The notes: generated by a model from the letters alone, not told the origin. 64,000 bases of DNA from Chryseobacterium gilvum (GCF_025628965.1 NZ_JAOTEN010000002.1:682001-746000); one strand, 5' to 3'. Positions 35,305-44,259 are shown, counted from the stretch's first letter. Made by a program: numbers and translations.

Positions 35305-36423
35305 AACAATCGCTGCATTACACCCACCAAAACCCGAAGCTGTTTTCAGAATATATCTGATTTCTGCCGATTGATTTTCTTTTATAATATTTAAATCTTG
35401 AGAAATGCCTGTTTCTTCAAAATTTTTAGAGGGAATCAGGGTATTATTCAACGCAGATTCCATGGAGATAATGCTTTCCAAAAGTCCTGAAGCTCCCAGA
35501 CAATGTCCATAATAGCCTTTCATGCTGTTGAGCGGAACATTTTGTAAACCCATTCGGTTGAATGCGATGGCTTCCATTTCATCGTTGTAAACCGTTGCCG
35601 TTCCGTGCGCAGAAATAAAATCGATTTGTTCTTCGGAAACTTTCGCTTCTTTCATCGCATTTTGAATACTGGCAAATAATCCGTCACCGGTTCTTGATGG
35701 GCCGGAAATGTGATTGGCATCGTTAATTGCTGAATCGCCTAAAATTATAAACCTGAATTTATCGTTTTCTGATGAATCAGAAGTGATGTAAGCTGCTGCG
35801 GTCGCTTCACCCAAGTTAATTCCGTTTCGGTCTTTGTCATACGGTTTACAAGGTTTGCTTCCAATTGCCTGAAAGGAATTGAATCCTGAAACCACAAATT
35901 CAGAAATCTCATCACCGGCAACGACGAACGCATCTTTGTATTTCCCAGCCTGAATCATATTTTTTGCCACAGAAATGGCCATCACTCCGGAAACACAGGC
36001 ATTTGAGATCACAATCGGTTTGGTTTTAAATCCAAAAAAATCAGCCAGTTTTTGAGCCAAATTTGAAAGATAAACGCCTTCCGGTAAAGCAGTTTTATTT
36101 TTTAATACACTGATATTTCCTTTAGTTGTGGAAAGAATAAAGCCGGTGTCATCTGAAATCTGATGTCTTTCTACCAAAGGTTTTAAACTCAGCAAAAACA
36201 TTTTTTCCAGTCTGGTAAAATTCTGATTGTCGAAGTTATTTTTAAATTCTATATCTAATTTTTCAGAATCAATTTTAGAAACAAAAAAAGCTGCGTGATG
36301 CGCAATGACTTCATGCAAAGCTACGCCGGATTTTCCTTCCAGAAGTGCTTTCCAGTTTGATTCCGTATCAAAACCCAAAGGCGTGACGCAGTGGTAATCT
36401 GTGATGTAAATTTCCTTATTCAT
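35290..36423 (-). CDS. beta-ketoacyl-ACP synthase (FabF-like)
   Basis: A 377-aa ketosynthase with catalytic residues C143 in SNACVSGVMA, H273 in SAHGTATVYND, K302 and H307 in GYYGHCLGASG. It is the third intact FabF-like enzyme of the locus. Its natural partner may be the short KS-like protein at 34174, from which it is now separated by a toxin-antitoxin pair. It may initiate or extend the aryl or alkyl chain. Confidence 0.92.
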   Translation of the reverse strand: MNKEIYITDYHCVTPLGFDTESNWKALLEGKSGVALHEVIAHHAAFFVSKIDSEKLDIEFKNNFDNQNFTRLEKMFLLSLKPLVERHQISDDTGFILSTTKGNISVLKNKTALPEGVYLSNLAQKLADFFGFKTKPIVISNACVSGVMAISVAKNMIQAGKYKDAFVVAGDEISEFVVSGFNSFQAIGSKPCKPYDKDRNGINLGEATAAAYITSDSSENDKFRFIILGDSAINDANHISGPSRTGDGLFASIQNAMKEAKVSEEQIDFISAHGTATVYNDEMEAIAFNRMGLQNVPLNSMKGYYGHCLGASGLLESIISMESALNNTLIPSKNFEETGISQDLNIIKENQSAEIRYILKTASGFGGCNAAIVLEKV

Positions 36424-36482
36424 CTAATTACTGTAATTTTTGATTCATATTTAAAAAAGCAAAAGCCAATTGCTGAAGGCAA

Positions 36483-36902
36483 TTATAATCCCATTTTATC
36501 TTTCCAGGCTTGAAAAAACTCGGGATTGTACAAGCATAGATTATTCTCAGAATCCAGAAAGACCTGAATGGTTTCACCACTGCAAACCAACTGATTTTGC
36601 TGATTGAAAATCTCGTATTGATAAATGAGTTTTGCCGAAACAGAATTCACAAAAGTGGTTACAATATTAAAAGTTTCGCCATATTTCAAAGGAAGAAAAT
36701 GTTCACACGTACTTTTCACAATTGGAGTTACAAATCCTTCTTTTTGAATGTCGAGGTAGGTCAAGCCATGCTGTCTTCCGAAAGCTTCTCTCCCGTCTTC
36801 AAAATACACAATGTAGTGACCGTGCCATACAATTCCCAGTGGGTCTGTTTCATTGAATCGTACGCGTACTTCTTCGGTACAAGTTAAATTTTTAGACTGC
36901 AT
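36483..36902 (-). CDS. acyl-CoA/acyl-ACP thioesterase (4-hydroxybenzoyl-CoA thioesterase type)
   Basis: Hotdog-fold thioesterase of 139 aa. D20 in RFNETDPLGIVWHGHY is the expected catalytic residue of this type. FEDGREAFGRQHGL completes the signature helix. It may release the polyene acid from its carrier or edit wrong intermediates. Its start overlaps the stop of the ABC permease gene by 11 bases. Confidence 0.88.
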   Translation of the reverse strand: MQSKNLTCTEEVRVRFNETDPLGIVWHGHYIVYFEDGREAFGRQHGLTYLDIQKEGFVTPIVKSTCEHFLPLKYGETFNIVTTFVNSVSAKLIYQYEIFNQQNQLVCSGETIQVFLDSENNLCLYNPEFFQAWKDKMGL

Positions 36903-38154
36903 TCTGTTTTCTTTCGTAAAGTAAAGAGATGATTACCATCGCAATATAAAATAAAAATAAGAATATCAGTTCTTTGGCAATTTCGCCAACGCCGCTATTT
37001 CTTAAAATAATGTCATAGTACGCATTTAAACCCCAGTTCATCGGGGAAAACTGTGCAATCTTCTGCATAAATTCCGGCATTAGGAAAACCGGGACCCAGA
37101 TTCCGCCAATCGCTGCCAAAACGACAACGGAAGTCGCTCCAAACGGCGCCGACTGTTCCTGCGTATCCGAAACCGTTCCGATTAAGACGCCAAATCCAAT
37201 GGCTGCCAATCCTGCAAATAAAGTGACAATCAGAAGATGGAACATTTTTCCTGAAACCTCAAACTGAGGCAGATCCATCAAAGGGAAAAGCCAGACTCCT
37301 ACTGCAACCATCAGCAAAAACTGGATGACGCAGATGATAAGATAGGTAAACGTTTTTCCTAAAATATGAATATAATACGGTGTAGGGCTTACGCGAACTC
37401 TCACGCTCGTTCCCTGGCTTTTTTCTTTCACTAAATTAATGGAAAGTGGAACCACAATAAAGAAAATTGCAAATAATGCCCAAGCCGGAACGTTGTGCTG
37501 CACGGAATTCGGCATTACTTCCTTTTTACTCTTGTTGGGCGTGATTTCTTTAAAGGTTATTAAGCTTTTATTTTCAAGATCTTCCGTTGTTCCGAGCTGG
37601 TCCTGGAAAGCTTTGTATATTTTTTTATTCTCGATTTCAAAAACCATTTTATTAATGGCATCCATCACAGAATTTTTGAAACCTGCATTGGTTGCAGGAT
37701 CAAAATACAAATGAATGTCTTTCGTTTTTGAAGCCACAACTTTTGTCGCAGTAGAATCGTTTTCCAGGCCAAATGAACTCACAACCGTCTGAACTTTAGA
37801 ATCAATATTTGAATTGAGGTCTTTCGTTAAATTTTCCGGAATCACGATGGCCATCTGATAATCTCCTTTGAAAACCGCTTTTTCAGCCGTTTTTTCATTA
37901 TAGTCGGTAATCAGTTCAAATGTTTTGCTGGTTTCCAGTTCTTTTTTGATGACTTTGGAAACTTCAGAATGGTCCTTGTCAATAAAAATAATCGGAATTT
38001 TTGAGCCTTCCAGATTTTTGAATGTTGAATCCTGAATTAAAGTAATGGTAATAATCAACAACAACGGCATCAGGAAAATAATGACGATTCCGCCCGAATC
38101 CCTTTTCAGCAACTGAATTTCTTTGATAAAGCTTCTCCACAATTTATACAACAT
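36892..38154 (-). CDS. ABC-2 type transporter permease
   Basis: A 420-aa permease. One N-terminal helix (about 22-42) is followed by a long extracytoplasmic region to about residue 220. Five C-terminal helices include LFAIFFIVVPLSINLV and ATSVVVLAAIGGIWVPVFL. The segment LVKEKSQGTSVRVRVSPTPY is typical of the YhhJ/DrrB-like group. With the ATPase encoded just upstream (11-base overlap) it forms an exporter, probably for pigment or a precursor. Confidence 0.9.
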   Translation of the reverse strand: MLYKLWRSFIKEIQLLKRDSGGIVIIFLMPLLLIITITLIQDSTFKNLEGSKIPIIFIDKDHSEVSKVIKKELETSKTFELITDYNEKTAEKAVFKGDYQMAIVIPENLTKDLNSNIDSKVQTVVSSFGLENDSTATKVVASKTKDIHLYFDPATNAGFKNSVMDAINKMVFEIENKKIYKAFQDQLGTTEDLENKSLITFKEITPNKSKKEVMPNSVQHNVPAWALFAIFFIVVPLSINLVKEKSQGTSVRVRVSPTPYYIHILGKTFTYLIICVIQFLLMVAVGVWLFPLMDLPQFEVSGKMFHLLIVTLFAGLAAIGFGVLIGTVSDTQEQSAPFGATSVVVLAAIGGIWVPVFLMPEFMQKIAQFSPMNWGLNAYYDIILRNSGVGEIAKELIFLFLFYIAMVIISLLYERKQNAV

Positions 38155-38899
38155 CTCTCAATTCTTTTCCGGTTAATGAAATGAAAACGTCCTCCAAGTT
38201 TTCAGCATGGGCAACTCTTTCCACCAATTCCTGCGGAGTTCCCGTTGCATGGATTTTTCCATGGTCGATGATGGCGATTTTTGTACAGAATTCTTCCGCT
38301 TCCGATAGGTGGTGCGAAGTGTAAATAATACACGTCCCTTTTTTATTTAAATCTAAAAGATAATCGATGATGGCTTTTTTCGATTGAACGTCAACGCCAA
38401 CAGTAGGTTCGTCCAGAAACAAAACTTTCGGATGGTGGAGTGTTCCTGCAATCAGGTTGCAACGGCGTTTCATTCCGCCTGAAAACTGATCAACTTTTTT
38501 ATGGGCAAATTTTGTTAAACCCATTAATTCTAATGCTTCATCAATTTCTTTGTGAAGATTTTTATGTTTTAAACCGTACAGGCTTCCGAAGAACAAAAGA
38601 TTTTCTTTCGCGGTCAAAGTGGGGTAGAGTGCATATTCCTGAGGAACAACTCCGATGATTTGTTTGATTTTCGAATTGTCTTTTTTAGGCGACAAACCGT
38701 TGATGGTAAAACTTCCTGATGTAGGTTTTATTAAGCCAGAAAGCATCGAAATCAACGTCGTTTTTCCCGCTCCGTTCGGGCCGAGAATTCCGTAGATTTC
38801 GTTTTTATCAATATTCAAAGAAATATCATTGACCGAAAAGTCTTCCGAGTTTTTGTATTTCTTGTAGAGGTTTTTTATTTCAATGATAAAATTTGACAT
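38144..38899 (-). CDS. ABC transporter ATP-binding protein
   Basis: A 251-aa nucleotide-binding subunit. Walker A is GPNGAGKTT, the Q-loop is GVVPQEYALYP, the signature is QFSGGMKRR, Walker B is VLFLDEPTVG, and the switch histidine lies in IIYTSHHLSEAE. It pairs with the ABC-2 permease encoded directly downstream. The second toxin-antitoxin pair lies immediately upstream, 45 bases away. Confidence 0.95.
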   Translation of the reverse strand: MSNFIIEIKNLYKKYKNSEDFSVNDISLNIDKNEIYGILGPNGAGKTTLISMLSGLIKPTSGSFTINGLSPKKDNSKIKQIIGVVPQEYALYPTLTAKENLLFFGSLYGLKHKNLHKEIDEALELMGLTKFAHKKVDQFSGGMKRRCNLIAGTLHHPKVLFLDEPTVGVDVQSKKAIIDYLLDLNKKGTCIIYTSHHLSEAEEFCTKIAIIDHGKIHATGTPQELVERVAHAENLEDVFISLTGKELRDVV

Positions 38900-38944
38900 T
38901 GTTTATTTTTGAAGATTTATTAATGAATATTAATTAAAGAAGTA

Positions 38945-39226
38945 TTATTCATCGTTGTAATGTCCCAAAGAACTTACTACAACAACGTTTTTGTCTTCTT
39001 CATAAATTTCATAAACAAATCTGTCTTTTTTATTTATCCTTCTGCTCCAGACTTCGTTTTCAAAGTATTTCAACTGTTCCGGTATTCCGGTACCAGTTCT
39101 TGGATTTTCTTTAATTTCTTTGAAGAAAATTTCTACTTTTCGAATGTCAGATTTATTACCTGATTTTAGAATTTTTGCCAGATCTTTTTCAGCTTCTTTT
39201 GTTCGGACTATTTGATACCGTCCCAT
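38945..39226 (-). CDS. YoeB/Txe-family toxin
   Basis: A 93-aa protein with the YoeB-type core: KEIKENPRTGTGIPEQLKY, WSRRINKKDRFVYEIYE and the C-terminal SLGHYNDE, whose His-Tyr pair is characteristic. YoeB toxins cleave mRNA at the ribosome. It overlaps the antitoxin gene by 19 bases. This is the second toxin-antitoxin pair within the pigment arm and is unrelated to the first. Confidence 0.9.
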   Translation of the reverse strand: MGRYQIVRTKEAEKDLAKILKSGNKSDIRKVEIFFKEIKENPRTGTGIPEQLKYFENEVWSRRINKKDRFVYEIYEEDKNVVVVSSLGHYNDE

Positions 39227-39417
39227 ATATTTTCAGTATTTACAGGAACGGTGTCGCCTTTTTTATAAGCTGTTCTTGCACGATTAACTTTCTCTATAAA
39301 TTTTTTGGAAGGTACCTCCTCTTCTTTAATTTTTAATTCAGTTACTCCCAAAGCTTTTAGAATGGTTTTTATTTTTTTACTCTCTCGAGGGTCTATTTTA
39401 AAACTAAATGTTGTCAT
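39208..39417 (-). CDS. antitoxin partner of the YoeB-like toxin
   Basis: A 69-aa protein located just upstream of the toxin with overlapping reading frames. The N-terminal part (FSFKIDPRESKKIKTILKAL) resembles DUF2683-type antitoxins, and the C-terminal NIWDGIK is a likely toxin-contact tail. It should neutralise the toxin and repress the pair. A TAAATTTG -7 box lies at 39443-39436. Confidence 0.8.
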   Translation of the reverse strand: MTTFSFKIDPRESKKIKTILKALGVTELKIKEEEVPSKKFIEKVNRARTAYKKGDTVPVNTENIWDGIK

Positions 39418-39435
39418 AAGTCATTGTATTTAGTA

Positions 39436-39443
39436 CAAATTTA
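39436..39443 (-). promoter_or_regulatory. -7 box of the second toxin-antitoxin pair
   Basis: TAAATTTG on the minus strand fits TAnnTTTG exactly and lies 18 bases before the antitoxin ATG. No clear -33 TTG is seen at the right distance. Confidence 0.4.
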
Positions 39444-39464
39444 GATAAATTAATCCACTGTCGG

Positions 39465-40460
39465 TTAAATGGCTTTTCTCAGTTTTTTATAAAAAGCTTC
39501 CTCTAAATCTGCAATATGAAGCATGGATTTTGAAAGCTGATTGTAAATGTCGCTTTTTGAATTTCTGTTTTTGTAAACTCTTGCAATATCCACGGCAAAA
39601 TCTCTCCAGAGGTCGCCGATTGCGGTAATTTCTTTAGATAATTCTTTCAACTCGTCATTTTTAAGAATCGCAGCGGCCTCCTGTAAAAAAGCGCCATAGA
39701 TAAACCGGAATCCGCCACCGCCGGTTCCGATCTCTTCCTGCATTCTGATCAGTTGCCCGAGATAATGATTCGTTACTTTCGTGCCCTTTTTCTCCGCCCA
39801 TTTCGGGATGCTTTTTGCGACCCACCGCATTGCTTTTACCCCGATAATCGGAACGGGAGCGAGCATATTTTTGCAGGTGTCTTTGATTCCTTTTTTAATG
39901 GCTTCTTCAAGATTTACATTTTCGGGAATGTAGGTGGGAAAATACATGTGGCCTTTCGGAGCAAGCGCGCCTTTTGCATAACGTACTTTTTCCAGCTCGG
40001 CTTCGGTTAAAGTTGTGGCAAAATCCATCACAGGATCGCTGATGAGAAATTTTCCGTCTTCTTTTCCGTAAACTACAAGATTGTGCGCGTTGAAATGGAA
40101 TTTATATTCTTCGGGAAAATAGGTAAGGTTAAAAACGCCTACCTGTAAGCCTGTCGGGATGTTTTGCTCTAAATTTTTCTCTAAAGCTTTTTGCGCTTCC
40201 TGAGGATTGGAAAATTTTTGTCTTTTAATTTTTATGCCTAATCTTTTTGCGGCTTTGCTGAATATAGCTCCGGGCATTGGTCTGTAACTGAAACCCGGCG
40301 CAAAATTAACTTTTAAGAAAGGCAAATACACGAAAAATAATCCCGAACCAATCCCGAAAATCATGGGTTCGCTGAGTTTTAATCCTTTGTTAAGCAATAG
40401 ATTAGAAGCGACTCCATTTTCGCAATGGGCTGTCTGATGATGTTCAAAATTAAGTTCCAT
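39465..40460 (-). CDS. BtrH-like N-terminal domain protein (DUF4872 type)
   Basis: A 331-aa protein. Residues 5-135 resemble the butirosin-biosynthesis BtrH acyltransferase domain. C13 in HHQTAHCENGVASNL, with nearby histidines, is the likely nucleophile, and LISDPVMD lies near residue 135. The helical C-terminal half fits DUF4872. BtrH transfers an acyl group from an ACP to a small molecule, so this protein is a second candidate for joining the two halves of the pigment. It overlaps the upstream gene by 11 bases. Confidence 0.8.
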   Translation of the reverse strand: MELNFEHHQTAHCENGVASNLLLNKGLKLSEPMIFGIGSGLFFVYLPFLKVNFAPGFSYRPMPGAIFSKAAKRLGIKIKRQKFSNPQEAQKALEKNLEQNIPTGLQVGVFNLTYFPEEYKFHFNAHNLVVYGKEDGKFLISDPVMDFATTLTEAELEKVRYAKGALAPKGHMYFPTYIPENVNLEEAIKKGIKDTCKNMLAPVPIIGVKAMRWVAKSIPKWAEKKGTKVTNHYLGQLIRMQEEIGTGGGGFRFIYGAFLQEAAAILKNDELKELSKEITAIGDLWRDFAVDIARVYKNRNSKSDIYNQLSKSMLHIADLEEAFYKKLRKAI

Positions 40461-40863
40461 TATTACCGTCGAAATTTTTTAATTCATCTACTGAAATTCC
40501 GAAAGTATCGGCATATTTTTTTAAAGTAGAATCGCTGAGTTTTTTAAAAACAGCAGGTTTTGTATGTCTTTTGACTCTCCATTGCCACATTCCTACATAG
40601 GCAGAAAGCACACTTATATCCATTTTATTCAGTTCCATAAAGTACATAATTGGGCTTACTCTATGGTTTGCAACATTTTGTTTTGCTTCTTCTATTCTTT
40701 CATTAATCAGTGCTAAAGATTCTTCCAAAGCAGCTTTTTTCGCTTCCCAACCGATGCTGTTTGCGGTTGTATAATTGTTGTTATCGTCTGTAACATACAA
40801 AACCTCAGTCATATTTGCTGATTTGAGGTTGCTTTCGTCTTGTGGAAGGTCTTGCTTTTTCAT
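40450..40863 (-). CDS. small helix-turn-helix-like protein beside BtrH homologue
   Basis: A 137-aa protein with an unstructured N terminus, a helical middle (about 47-75) and a C-terminal segment (KLSDSTLKKYADTFGISVDE) that resembles an XRE helix-turn-helix. A similar arrangement of a BtrH-like gene with a short XRE-like partner is, to my memory, repeated in flavobacterial pigment loci. The role is unknown; regulation or complex assembly are both possible. Confidence 0.65.
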   Translation of the reverse strand: MKKQDLPQDESNLKSANMTEVLYVTDDNNNYTTANSIGWEAKKAALEESLALINERIEEAKQNVANHRVSPIMYFMELNKMDISVLSAYVGMWQWRVKRHTKPAVFKKLSDSTLKKYADTFGISVDELKNFDGNNGT

Positions 40864-40951
40864 CTAAATATTTTAGATTTTAAATTGACTGCTAAAATAC
40901 AGAAAATACAGGACAATGAAGAATGGAGAATATCCCGATCATGATCCTTAC

Positions 40952-41221
40952 TTATTTTCTTCTTTTATATTTAAGCTGGATCAGCAGATAGATTTCCTGT
41001 TTTTCAAGGTCATTACACCAGGTACGTTCGGTAACCAGAGCATTTTCGTACAGATGAAGATCTTCCATACTATTTACGTATTCTAATCTTTCTAATGTAC
41101 GGTATTTGAAAAATGAGATCAGATTCACCTCATCTCCAACTTGTGGAGCGACCGGAAACTCTACTGAGTTTTCAAAATCAAATTCAACATCATACGAGTA
41201 AAACCTTACTTTCACGCTCAT
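40952..41221 (-). CDS. conserved small protein, unknown function
   Basis: With the ATG at 41221 the product is 89 aa (MSVKVRFYSYDVEFDFEN). The track-like TTG at 41239 belongs to a TATATTTG -7 box and is probably not a start. The protein is beta-rich and acidic, with VGDEVNLISFFKYRTL. No family was recognised. It follows the darAB terminator and starts the next transcription unit. Confidence 0.65.
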   Translation of the reverse strand: MSVKVRFYSYDVEFDFENSVEFPVAPQVGDEVNLISFFKYRTLERLEYVNSMEDLHLYENALVTERTWCNDLEKQEIYLLIQLKYKRRK

Positions 41222-41236
41222 ACTTTTTATTTTTTT

Positions 41237-41244
41237 CAAATATA
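41237..41244 (-). promoter_or_regulatory. -7 box after the darAB terminator
   Basis: TATATTTG on the minus strand matches TAnnTTTG exactly, 15 bases ahead of the ATG at 41221. No TTG -33 is evident. It would restart transcription after the terminator at 41276-41306. Confidence 0.45.
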
Positions 41245-41275
41245 TTGAAATAAAGATTAGTAAAATAAACTTGAA

Positions 41276-41306
41276 TTAAAAAGCCGGCGTTAAAGCCGGC
41301 TTTTTT
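41276..41306 (-). terminator. Rho-independent terminator after the darA-darB-dehydratase run
   Basis: GCCGGC (41283-41288) and GCCGGC (41295-41300), each its own complement, form a stem around a 6-base loop. On the minus strand it is followed by TTTTT. A/T runs on both sides would let it act in both directions. Confidence 0.85.
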
Positions 41307-41324
41307 ATACTGTAAAATGATTTT

Positions 41325-41768
41325 CTAGGATTTTACTTCCTGAATAAACAGGTTGATTTCTCCGCGTATCAACAATTCATCTTTATTAAAAGTTTCACAA
41401 AAGATATGACAGATATTTTCATACTGAGAGATCAGCGATGCTTTTGATATAATTTTGTCGCCAACTACAGGTAAAGAAAAAACTTCAATTTTTTTGATAT
41501 TGGTAATAAAACCAATCACTTTTGTGTCAGCTTCCGGATTTTCAAAAAAACTTTGCCCGAGAATTGACGAGCAGGTCTGTGCCAGATTTTCAATGAGACC
41601 GGCTTCTGCAAATTTATTGTTATGAACAAAAACATTATCTTTCAGAATTTCAAAGGAAGTCACCACTTTTTCTTTGGTCAGCTCCAGGATATAATCTGCC
41701 ATCAACATGGGTTCACGATGCGGCAAAAAGTTGTGGATGTTGATAATATGGTCTTCCTTTAATTCCAT
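41325..41768 (-). CDS. hotdog-fold dehydratase, ApeP-like (first)
   Basis: A 147-aa hotdog protein. H17 in FLPHREPMLMADYI and the helix EAGLIENLAQTCSSILGQ match 3-hydroxyacyl-ACP dehydratases of aryl polyene loci. It would dehydrate chain intermediates. It lies 4 bases after a second, divergent copy (41773-42204); the two may form a heterodimer. It is the last gene before a strong terminator. Confidence 0.8.
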   Translation of the reverse strand: MELKEDHIINIHNFLPHREPMLMADYILELTKEKVVTSFEILKDNVFVHNNKFAEAGLIENLAQTCSSILGQSFFENPEADTKVIGFITNIKKIEVFSLPVVGDKIISKASLISQYENICHIFCETFNKDELLIRGEINLFIQEVKS

Positions 41769-41772
41769 TAAA

Positions 41773-42204
41773 TTATTTTACGACGGTTTTCATCTGGGAT
41801 TTTGCGATAATGGTATCATTACTTGTAGTAACGACATCAACTAAAGTGACTCCCATCATTTCATTAAGAATTGTTGCTTCCGTTTTCAGCCGGTCTCCGA
41901 CTTTTGGCAGATATTCTGCTTCAAAAGATTTAATAGCACCAATATAACCGGTAGGAGCTTCTTTCCCTAAAAGATAAAATTTATAACCGGTATGTAAAGC
42001 TACACTTTGCGCCTGATGCTCAATTAAACCGGAGGCCTGAAAAGCTCCGTTGCTTACAAAAATATTATTTTCCTGAATGGTAAAACCTGAAACCAAATGA
42101 GTTTCAGAATATTCTGAAAGCTCACTCACCATTACAAAAGGAAATTTCTGCGGAATGAGGTTTTCTACAAATTTTTTGTCCGAGATCGGTAATGCGGCAC
42201 TCAT
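41773..42204 (-). CDS. hotdog-fold dehydratase, ApeI/ApeP-like (second)
   Basis: A 143-aa protein starting at ATG 42204 (MSAALPISDKKF), which overlaps the darB stop as TAATG. LIPQKFPFVMVSEL replaces the His-containing block of its neighbour, so the usual catalytic histidine is missing. The hotdog helix QASGLIEHQAQSVALHTG is intact. It is probably a non-catalytic partner of the downstream dehydratase. Confidence 0.75.
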   Translation of the reverse strand: MSAALPISDKKFVENLIPQKFPFVMVSELSEYSETHLVSGFTIQENNIFVSNGAFQASGLIEHQAQSVALHTGYKFYLLGKEAPTGYIGAIKSFEAEYLPKVGDRLKTEATILNEMMGVTLVDVVTTSNDTIIAKSQMKTVVK

Positions 42205-43343
42205 TAGCAAACTGTTAATAAGGCACAGGAATATGCAAATCTTCCGCTTTCCGGGATGCAGAGAAGAACTTTTTCACCTTTTTTCAGCCTTCCGGAATTC
42301 ATCAGCTGCTCAACAGCAATAAAGATTGAACCTGCACCGATGTTTCCTACTTCAGAAAGATTATAAAACCATTTTTCCCAAGGGAAATCAAGCCCTACAT
42401 TGGCAAATTCGTTTTTTAAGCCTTCTTTAAAATAACCCGATGAAATATGTGCCAAAACATGATCAATAGAATCCGGATCCAGGTTATGCTTGTCAAATGA
42501 TGATCTTAAGCTTTCTGCTCCTTTTACCAGAATATACTCATCAAGAAGTTTGGTGTCTTGTTTTAGTGCAAAAATAGACTGGTTCAGCCATTCCTCTGCG
42601 GGATATTCTGCCCATGATTTTAAACTTCCGTCTTCCTGTTTTTCGCACCCAGAATACATGCATGCTTCAATCTGATGTGCGTAAGAATAAAAATCTATGA
42701 ATTCTATTTTTAAAGAAGTTTCGTTTTCTCTGGGTTTGTTTTCCAGTAAAAAAGCACCTGCTCCGTCAGAAAGCATCCATCTCAGGAATTCTCTTTTGAA
42801 AGCTACGATGGGTCTTTCTTCAAGCTGTTTCAGATTTTCCGCTTCATGGTTGAATTTATCAGCGGTCATCCATGCAGACATCCTTTCAGAACCTACACAG
42901 ACTGCGTTGTCTTTTATTCCTGCTTTGATATTTAAAAAGCCATAGTTCAGGGCATTCATTCCGGAGTTGCATAATCCTGTAGAAGTATTAATCTCTACAG
43001 ATTTACCGATGTTTAGCTCGCCATGTACCATTGAAGCGTGAGAAGGCTGAATCTGATCTGCAGAAGTCGTTCCGCAAGACAGCAATTCCATATCTTCTTT
43101 TTTGAAATGTTCATCAAAAAGCCCTTCGATTGCCTTTGCCGTAATCTGAGCATTGGTATGGGTTGGTTTTCCGTTTTTATCTAAAGCGTAATATCTTGTG
43201 GTAATCTTATTATTCCTGAGAATTAATGCTCTGGCTTTAGAAGGGGTATTGTTTACCAAACCAAGATAGCTCTCCATCTCATCATTAGAAACGGGCTCAT
43301 TTGGTAAATAGGTTGAAGCTTTTGTTATGAATACGTCGTACAT
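42204..43343 (-). CDS. darB: DarB-type ketosynthase III (dialkylresorcinol synthesis)
   Basis: A 379-aa FabH-like ketosynthase. The catalytic cysteine is C125 in STGLCNSGMNAL. VLAHISSGYF and SEVGNIGAGSIF supply the histidine and asparagine blocks. In known dar systems DarB joins two acyl units to give the precursor of a dialkylresorcinol. Its gene lies 1 base after darA, the conserved order. The product would be the lipid-alcohol half of a flexirubin. Confidence 0.9.
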   Translation of the reverse strand: MYDVFITKASTYLPNEPVSNDEMESYLGLVNNTPSKARALILRNNKITTRYYALDKNGKPTHTNAQITAKAIEGLFDEHFKKEDMELLSCGTTSADQIQPSHASMVHGELNIGKSVEINTSTGLCNSGMNALNYGFLNIKAGIKDNAVCVGSERMSAWMTADKFNHEAENLKQLEERPIVAFKREFLRWMLSDGAGAFLLENKPRENETSLKIEFIDFYSYAHQIEACMYSGCEKQEDGSLKSWAEYPAEEWLNQSIFALKQDTKLLDEYILVKGAESLRSSFDKHNLDPDSIDHVLAHISSGYFKEGLKNEFANVGLDFPWEKWFYNLSEVGNIGAGSIFIAVEQLMNSGRLKKGEKVLLCIPESGRFAYSCALLTVC

Positions 43344-43344
43344 T

Positions 43345-44259
43345 CTATTTTAAATTAATTCCTTGTAAATAATGTTTTTGTTTTTGCCTTTTAAACCAGA
43401 ATATTGGGGTTGTAAGCAGGTGTAGTACCAATACAATGGGTGAAATAATCCAGATTGCAGCCATCAAATATACTTTAAAGAATTTGATCAGCAAAGGGCG
43501 TTTTTCTTTTTTCTTGATAATAAGGTTTGACCAGACGGTGAAGATTTTATTGCCTACTTTTTCTACCCGTACCAGAAAAGGCCTGATTTCTACAGCTCCG
43601 TTTTTCACTAAATCTGGCTGTAGATTTTTGAGGTCATTGTTATTAAAGTGATTTTCTATGATTTTGCCATATTTCACCGATCCTGAGATTTCTTCATCTG
43701 AAATTCCCGCTGCAGGAAGCATCCCGGATTTTTCTTTTTGCCCGGTTGTAAGCCAGCGAAGAATGGTAAGAACACTGGTGTAATTGTCATGGCGGTCTAC
43801 CAAAGCAATATTGCCGACCAGTTTGGCATTCAGATTTTTCAAATATACTTTTAATTTCTCCTGGGAAAGCATCCACATATTCCGGGTTCCGGAAATGGTG
43901 ATAACCGGAGTGTCTTTCAGTAAAGGTTCTGCATAGCTGCTTTTTAAAAACGAAATAATAGGAATGGAAGGCGTTAAATACCAAACCTGATAGCCAAAAA
44001 GGATCAGATCATATTTCTTATTCAAAATTTCGTCTGATGGCGGGATAATCTCACTCGGAATCTGCAGATAAGATTCCGGAAAGGTATTAAAAAAAACATC
44101 ACTTGGCCATGGAAAAGGGAAATCCTCTTTCAGCTGAATGTTGTAATACGTCACCAGATATTCGTCTTTTTTATCTTCGAACGGCTTGGCAATATTTTTT
44201 ACAATATCTTCCAGCTGTCCTGTTTGTGTATAATATAGTACCAGTATGTTTTTCTGCAT
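43345..44259 (-). CDS. darA: dialkylresorcinol-condensing enzyme DarA
   Basis: A 304-aa protein with a flavodoxin-like N terminus (ILVLYYTQTGQLEDIVKNIA, then LILFGYQVWYLTPSIP and TISGTRNMW) and a C-terminal membrane helix (about 262-288). This layout is the DarA family, which acts with DarB to form and aromatise the resorcinol ring. The gene pair is the strongest single marker that the locus makes a flexirubin-type pigment. Confidence 0.9.
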   Translation of the reverse strand: MQKNILVLYYTQTGQLEDIVKNIAKPFEDKKDEYLVTYYNIQLKEDFPFPWPSDVFFNTFPESYLQIPSEIIPPSDEILNKKYDLILFGYQVWYLTPSIPIISFLKSSYAEPLLKDTPVITISGTRNMWMLSQEKLKVYLKNLNAKLVGNIALVDRHDNYTSVLTILRWLTTGQKEKSGMLPAAGISDEEISGSVKYGKIIENHFNNNDLKNLQPDLVKNGAVEIRPFLVRVEKVGNKIFTVWSNLIIKKKEKRPLLIKFFKVYLMAAIWIISPIVLVLHLLTTPIFWFKRQKQKHYLQGINLK

